Of a DNA stretch of 64,000 nt, positions 61,128 through 64,000 are shown in pieces. The notes beneath the pieces are model-generated. The model was not told the DNA's origin. It saw only the letters and a list, made by a program, of their open reading frames with translations, and ran no database searches. Made by a program: the position numbers and the translations under genes. The stretch is from NCBI RefSeq assembly GCF_003627815.1, contig NZ_CP032698.1, forward strand, positions 2,294,001 through 2,358,000, given 5' to 3'. Position 1 is the stretch's first letter, and the number at the start of each line of letters is the position of its first letter. Source of the DNA: Streptomyces hundungensis. GTDB taxonomy: Bacteria > Actinomycetota > Actinomycetes > Streptomycetales > Streptomycetaceae.

Positions 61128-61144
61128 TGTCACATCCCTACCTC
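61128..61144 (-). promoter_or_regulatory. Stoperator-like site 12
   Basis: Minus-strand GAGGTAGGGATGTGACA; right part GGGATGTGACA exact. About 160 bp upstream of the repressor. Confidence 0.6.
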
Positions 61145-61319
61145 GCATCGTCCCCCGAGCACCTTCAGGACACCGACATTTATAGTGAGAAGAAGAAAGA
61201 GAGAAGAAGCTAGTTAGAAGCTCTTTAAAGAAAGGTCAGGCTAGGCCAGACCTACTCTCAAAGATTCCTTCCTGTAGACCTCCCGTTGAGTTCATCCGGT
61301 AGAGATCCAGGAAGGTGTT

Positions 61320-61354
61320 GGCCCCGGCTGCCAGATCAGAACCCAGCCGGGGCC
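61320..61354. other. GC-rich hairpin in the cos-like region
   Basis: GGCCCCGGCTG and its exact 11-bp complement with a 13-nt loop. Could be a terminator or a packaging-related structure. Confidence 0.55.
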
Positions 61355-61416
61355 ACTCATCCGGCCGGCCGAGATTGATCCCCTCTGGTCGGCGAAGGCC
61401 GGATCGCTACCGGCTG

Positions 61417-61486
61417 GAATCGCGGTGTAGGCGCGCACTCCTCCCTCTCCGGGAGGCAGCTCAGGGTTCGAGTCCCTGTCGATTCA
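61417..61486 (+). tRNA. tRNA-like element, possible tRNA-Glu(CTC)
   Basis: The T arm (CAGGG TTCGAGT CCCTG), 5-nt variable loop and anticodon arm (CCTCC CTCTCCG GGAGG, U33 then CTC) are perfect. The acceptor GAATCGC/TCGATTC pairs at six of seven positions, and the D arm GTGT-AGGCGC-GCAC is short. Only one base replaces the usual two at 8-9, total 70 nt, and position 37 is C. Could be a divergent or decayed phage tRNA. Confidence 0.45.
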
Positions 61487-61575
61487 CCTATCCCGATGCA
61501 GCAGCGCATCACACACAGACATCTGAACCGGATGGTCCGGCCTCATCGGGATTCAACTTCAAAGGGGGTGGGCTG

Positions 61576-61908
61576 ATGCCGCGTGCCAAGAGCGTCTGCT
61601 ACGTCAGCGGCTGTACCAGGACCACGGTCCGCTCGGGCCGGTGCGACGAGCACGCTCCCCCTGCTCGAAGGGGTTGGGACAGGAAGTCCGCCCGGAACGA
61701 GTCCCGGCCCGGTGACTGGTCCTCCCGCAGGGCCCGGGTCCTAGCTCGCGACCGGTTCACCTGCCAGAAGTGCGGCACCAGGGAAAACCTCCAGGTCGAT
61801 CACCTGGTGCCCGTGAGCCGTGGCGGCTCCTGGGAGCTGGACAACCTCTGGGTGCTCTGCGGCAAGTGCCACGCCCTCAAGACCTACTACGACGACCGTC
61901 GCTCCTGA
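61576..61908 (+). CDS. HNH endonuclease (packaging-associated)
   Basis: 110 residues from the ATG at 61576 (AAAGGGGGT upstream). Zinc cysteines CQKCG and LCGKC flank the HNH core VDHLVPVSRGGSWELDNLW. An N-terminal CYVSGCTR...RCDEH zinc element precedes it. HNH proteins next to terminase assist cos cleavage in many phages. Confidence 0.88.
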   Translation: MPRAKSVCYVSGCTRTTVRSGRCDEHAPPARRGWDRKSARNESRPGDWSSRRARVLARDRFTCQKCGTRENLQVDHLVPVSRGGSWELDNLWVLCGKCHALKTYYDDRRS

Positions 61909-61945
61909 TGAGCGGCGGTTAGTTCATTCATGGAGTGATGATGCG

Positions 61946-62119
61946 ATGACCCCCGACGCCTGGGCCGACGAGTACGACCAGGAGCACGCCGGCCTCCGAG
62001 TCCAGCGCCCGTCGAAGGCCGCGCTCAAGCGGGAGTGGCACCGTTCCGCGGTGGTCGAGCTGGAGGAGCTCGGCGAGCTGTACGGGGTCTCCTCCGATCT
62101 GCTGAAGAGGGCGGTCTGA
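61946..62119 (+). CDS. Small phage protein before the terminase
   Basis: 57 residues (MTPDAWADEYDQEHAGLRVQ...), with GGAG 11 nt upstream and a TGATG-type junction to the small terminase gene. Function unknown. Confidence 0.6.
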   Translation: MTPDAWADEYDQEHAGLRVQRPSKAALKREWHRSAVVELEELGELYGVSSDLLKRAV

Positions 62120-62559
62120 TGGCGACGCGACGCGGGCCGGCGCCCAACCCCAACGCGGTCCGCCGCAACACAAATCACGCCTTGGGTGAGAAGACCCTCT
62201 CCGGTCAGGCCGGTGAGGGCAGGGAGCTGCCGAAGGCCCTGGGGATCTCGACGGCCGGGGCCAAGCGCTTCTGGCGCACGTGGGCTTCCTCCCCTCAGAC
62301 CGAGGACTGGTTGGAGACCGACTGGGCCGAGCTGGAGATCGTCACCAAGCTCGTGGATGCGTTCTACCTGGGCGACATGAAGTACGCCGGCGAGATCCGT
62401 CAACGCGTCGGCAAGTGGGGTGCCACCACTGAGGATCGCGCCCGCTTGCGCATGTCCTTCGACAAGTCGGTTGAGGTCGAGAAGTCCCAGGACGGGCCCA
62501 AGAAGCTCACGGATGAAGACATGGACAAGGAGCTGTTCAAGCTGCTTTCAGAGGGTTAG
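62119..62559 (+). CDS. Terminase small subunit
   Basis: 146 residues from the ATG at 62119. MATRRGPAPNPNAVRRN and AKRFWRTWASSPQTEDWLETDWAELEIVTKLVDAFYLGD match the actinophage P27-type small terminase. The C-terminus (LTDEDMDKELFKLLSEG) is acidic. Recognises phage ends for packaging; directly upstream of the large subunit. Confidence 0.82.
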   Translation: MATRRGPAPNPNAVRRNTNHALGEKTLSGQAGEGRELPKALGISTAGAKRFWRTWASSPQTEDWLETDWAELEIVTKLVDAFYLGDMKYAGEIRQRVGKWGATTEDRARLRMSFDKSVEVEKSQDGPKKLTDEDMDKELFKLLSEG

Positions 62560-62571
62560 AGGTGACGTGCC

Positions 62572-64000
62572 GTGGCTCAAACGGGCAACCTGCCCAGCGG
62601 AGTTCCGGCACCGCACGAAACTCTTGGCTACCAGATCATTCGCTGGGCTCAGACGTACATCGTTCAGCCTGACGGGGATTCCGCGGGTGAGCCGTTCAAG
62701 TTCACTCCCGAGCAGCTCAAGTTCGTTCTCTGGTACTACGCCATCAATCCGGACGGGACCTGGAAGTACGCGGCCGGCACTCTGCGCCGGGCCAAGGGTT
62801 GGGGCAAGACACCGCTGCTCGCCGCGTTGGCGATCGTGGAGTTCATCGGCCCCTGCCGCTTTTCTCACTGGGCCGAGACCGGGATGCCGGTGGCAAAGCG
62901 CGTCCCCCTTCCAGTGGTTCAGCTCGGTGCCACGGCGCTAGACCAGACGCAGCAGACCCTCGACATGATCCGCGGAATGCTCTCCGAGTCTCCGGCCGAG
63001 AAGGAATATGGCCTGGAGATCAGCAAGTCCATGGTGCAGTTCAAGTCCGGCAAGCCGGGCTCGATCTCCCCCAAGGCCACTTCCGGTCGAACCAATGAGG
63101 GCAACCGACCCACCTTTATCGTGATGGACGAGGTCCATCACTGGGTCAGCTCCAACGGCGGTCCTGACTTCTATCAGGTCCTCAAACGGAACGTCGAGAA
63201 AACGACGAAGGCCGGCTCGCGCTGGGTGACCACCACCAACGCCTTTAATCCCAACGAGGATTCCGTAGCGCAGATCATCTACGAGTCCGACATGGTCGCG
63301 CAGGGCTTCTGGCTCTATGACTGCCTGGAAGGCTCGATTGAGGTCGAGGACATCCGGGATGAAGAGAAGGTCAAGGCCGCCCTCATCGAGGCGTACGGGG
63401 ACGCTCACTGGGCCGACATCAACGGCCTGACGAAGACGATCCTCTACGACCGCACGACGCCGGACTCTACGTACTGCCGGTTCTTCTTCAATCAGATCGC
63501 TGAGTCCAGCGACGGTTGGATGAACAAGGCCGAGTGGGACGCCTGCGAGAGCGTGAACGACATCAAGCCGGGCGAGCAGATAGCCATTGGCTTCGACGGG
63601 AGTGTCCGCGGAGACGGCACAGCTTTGGTCGGCATCAGGCTTCACGACGCCAAGCTGTTCACGCTCGGCCAGTGGCTCAGGCCCGAACACGCCAAGGACG
63701 ACTGGGAAGTTGATGTCCTCTCCGTAGAGGCCGCGGTGAAAAGGGCCTTTGATACCTACCGGGTCGAGTGGATGTACGCCGACCCTCCCTGGTGGCAGGA
63801 GAACATCGGCCGCTGGGCGGTCGAATGGGGTGACGACTACGTCTTCGAGTACTGGACCAACAAACCTACCCGGATGGTTCAGGCCGTCGAGCGTTTCCGT
63901 ACGGCCGTCATGGTCGGAGACCTCTCCCACGTCGGGGAACCTGAGCTAACTCGCCATGTCCTACAGGCGGTTGTACGTGAGGTGCCACAGGGCGACTTGA
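62572..64000 (+). CDS. Terminase large subunit (runs off window)
   Basis: At least 476 codons from the GTG at 62572 (GAGGTG upstream), open at the right edge. ATPase: Walker A-like RAKGWGKT at residues 73-80 and Walker B PTFIVMDEVHHW. The nuclease domain begins with the acidic motif IGFDGSVRGDGTALVG, and YADPPWWQENIGRW follows. Packaging motor of the prophage; 3' end missing only because the window stops. Confidence 0.92.
   Translation, partial: MAQTGNLPSGVPAPHETLGYQIIRWAQTYIVQPDGDSAGEPFKFTPEQLKFVLWYYAINPDGTWKYAAGTLRRAKGWGKTPLLAALAIVEFIGPCRFSHWAETGMPVAKRVPLPVVQLGATALDQTQQTLDMIRGMLSESPAEKEYGLEISKSMVQFKSGKPGSISPKATSGRTNEGNRPTFIVMDEVHHWVSSNGGPDFYQVLKRNVEKTTKAGSRWVTTTNAFNPNEDSVAQIIYESDMVAQGFWLYDCLEGSIEVEDIRDEEKVKAALIEAYGDAHWADINGLTKTILYDRTTPDSTYCRFFFNQIAESSDGWMNKAEWDACESVNDIKPGEQIAIGFDGSVRGDGTALVGIRLHDAKLFTLGQWLRPEHAKDDWEVDVLSVEAAVKRAFDTYRVEWMYADPPWWQENIGRWAVEWGDDYVFEYWTNKPTRMVQAVERFRTAVMVGDLSHVGEPELTRHVLQAVVREVPQGDL

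Larger units (their letters stand above)
60968..61575. other. Non-coding region, probable cos and promoter zone
   Basis: 608 bp with no convincing protein gene. Holds two weak stoperator-like sites, a TATAGT (61173-61190 area) followed by an unusual AG-rich tract (GAAGAAGAAAGAGAG type, to about 61245), a GGCCCCGGCTG hairpin (61320-61354), CCGGCCGGCC near 61363 and a tRNA-like element. Position between repressor and terminases is where cos lies in L5-like genomes; I cannot define the cut. Confidence 0.55.
37698..64000. mobile_element. Integrated temperate actinophage (prophage), left part
   Basis: From integrase to large terminase and open at the window edge. The order int, leftward replication arm, repressor, non-coding cos-like region, HNH, terminases is that of an L5/cluster A-like phage permuted by circularisation at cos and integration at attP. 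Base composition is slightly less GC-rich and gene packing much tighter than the host part. Structural, lysis and attR regions are expected to the right. Confidence 0.93.

Overview
The window is Streptomyces-type DNA: high GC, GTG starts, GC-rich hairpins without U-tracts, and a host gene order (nrdR, lexA, siderophore cluster, hflX, rshA, dapF, miaA, miaB, gluRK/gluABCD, recX, recA) that I recall from the SCO5804-to-SCO5769 region of S. coelicolor. Bases 1 to about 37,697 are ordinary chromosome. Bases from about 37,698 to the right edge are the first 26 kb of a temperate actinophage integrated as a prophage; its other end lies outside the window.

Host part. nrdR and lexA diverge, with candidate NrdR boxes and a LexA (SOS) box between them. 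A DinG-type helicase meets lexA tail to tail. Next comes a leftward four-gene siderophore operon (diaminobutyrate aminotransferase, two NIS synthetases, a GNAT acyltransferase) behind an iron box. It is followed by two tandem paralogous lipoprotein trypsin-like peptidases, hflX, an exported M1 peptidase, the RelA/SpoT homologue rshA, dapF, a small membrane protein, miaA, an acidic small protein, a LigB-fold protein and miaB. The glutamate region has an orphan TAXI solute-binding protein, the two-component system gluK/gluR and the ABC transporter gluABCD. Then come a FAD monooxygenase, a cysteine-rich leader peptide ahead of a cysteine dioxygenase-rhodanese pair, and recX-recA.

Prophage part. 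A large serine integrase sits against the severed 3' end of an AI-2E-family transporter gene next to recA. The layout runs integrase, cargo genes, leftward replication and nucleotide-metabolism arm (Lsr2-like, dCMP deaminase, DNA polymerase I, ThyX, class II ribonucleotide reductase, exonuclease, primase, endonuclease VII, DnaB, Cas4/RecB-like nuclease), repressor, probable cos region, HNH, small terminase, large terminase. This is the circular permutation expected for an L5/cluster A-like genome that circularises at cos and integrates at a central attP. Twelve copies of an asymmetric 17-bp motif (CAAGTTGGGATGTGACA on the minus strand), nearly all at gene boundaries of the leftward arm, look like stoperators bound by an L5-type immunity repressor at 60485-60967.

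Cargo of interest. Between integrase and replication arm lies a non-phage cassette: an SDR-type oxidoreductase, a TPR regulator, two small proteins, a 51-residue peptide ending in MMGGWTN, an intercistronic hairpin, an HExxH protein, a pentapeptide-repeat protein and a two-gene unit. The peptide-hairpin-enzyme order resembles a ribosomally synthesised modified peptide (RiPP) locus. A second cargo pair (MmyB-type regulator and hotdog thioesterase) sits beside the repressor. Several prophage genes are small, frame-overlapped or broken: a frameshifted dCMP deaminase, a primase in two frames, and small genes of 39-45 codons hidden in ATGA/TGATG overlaps.
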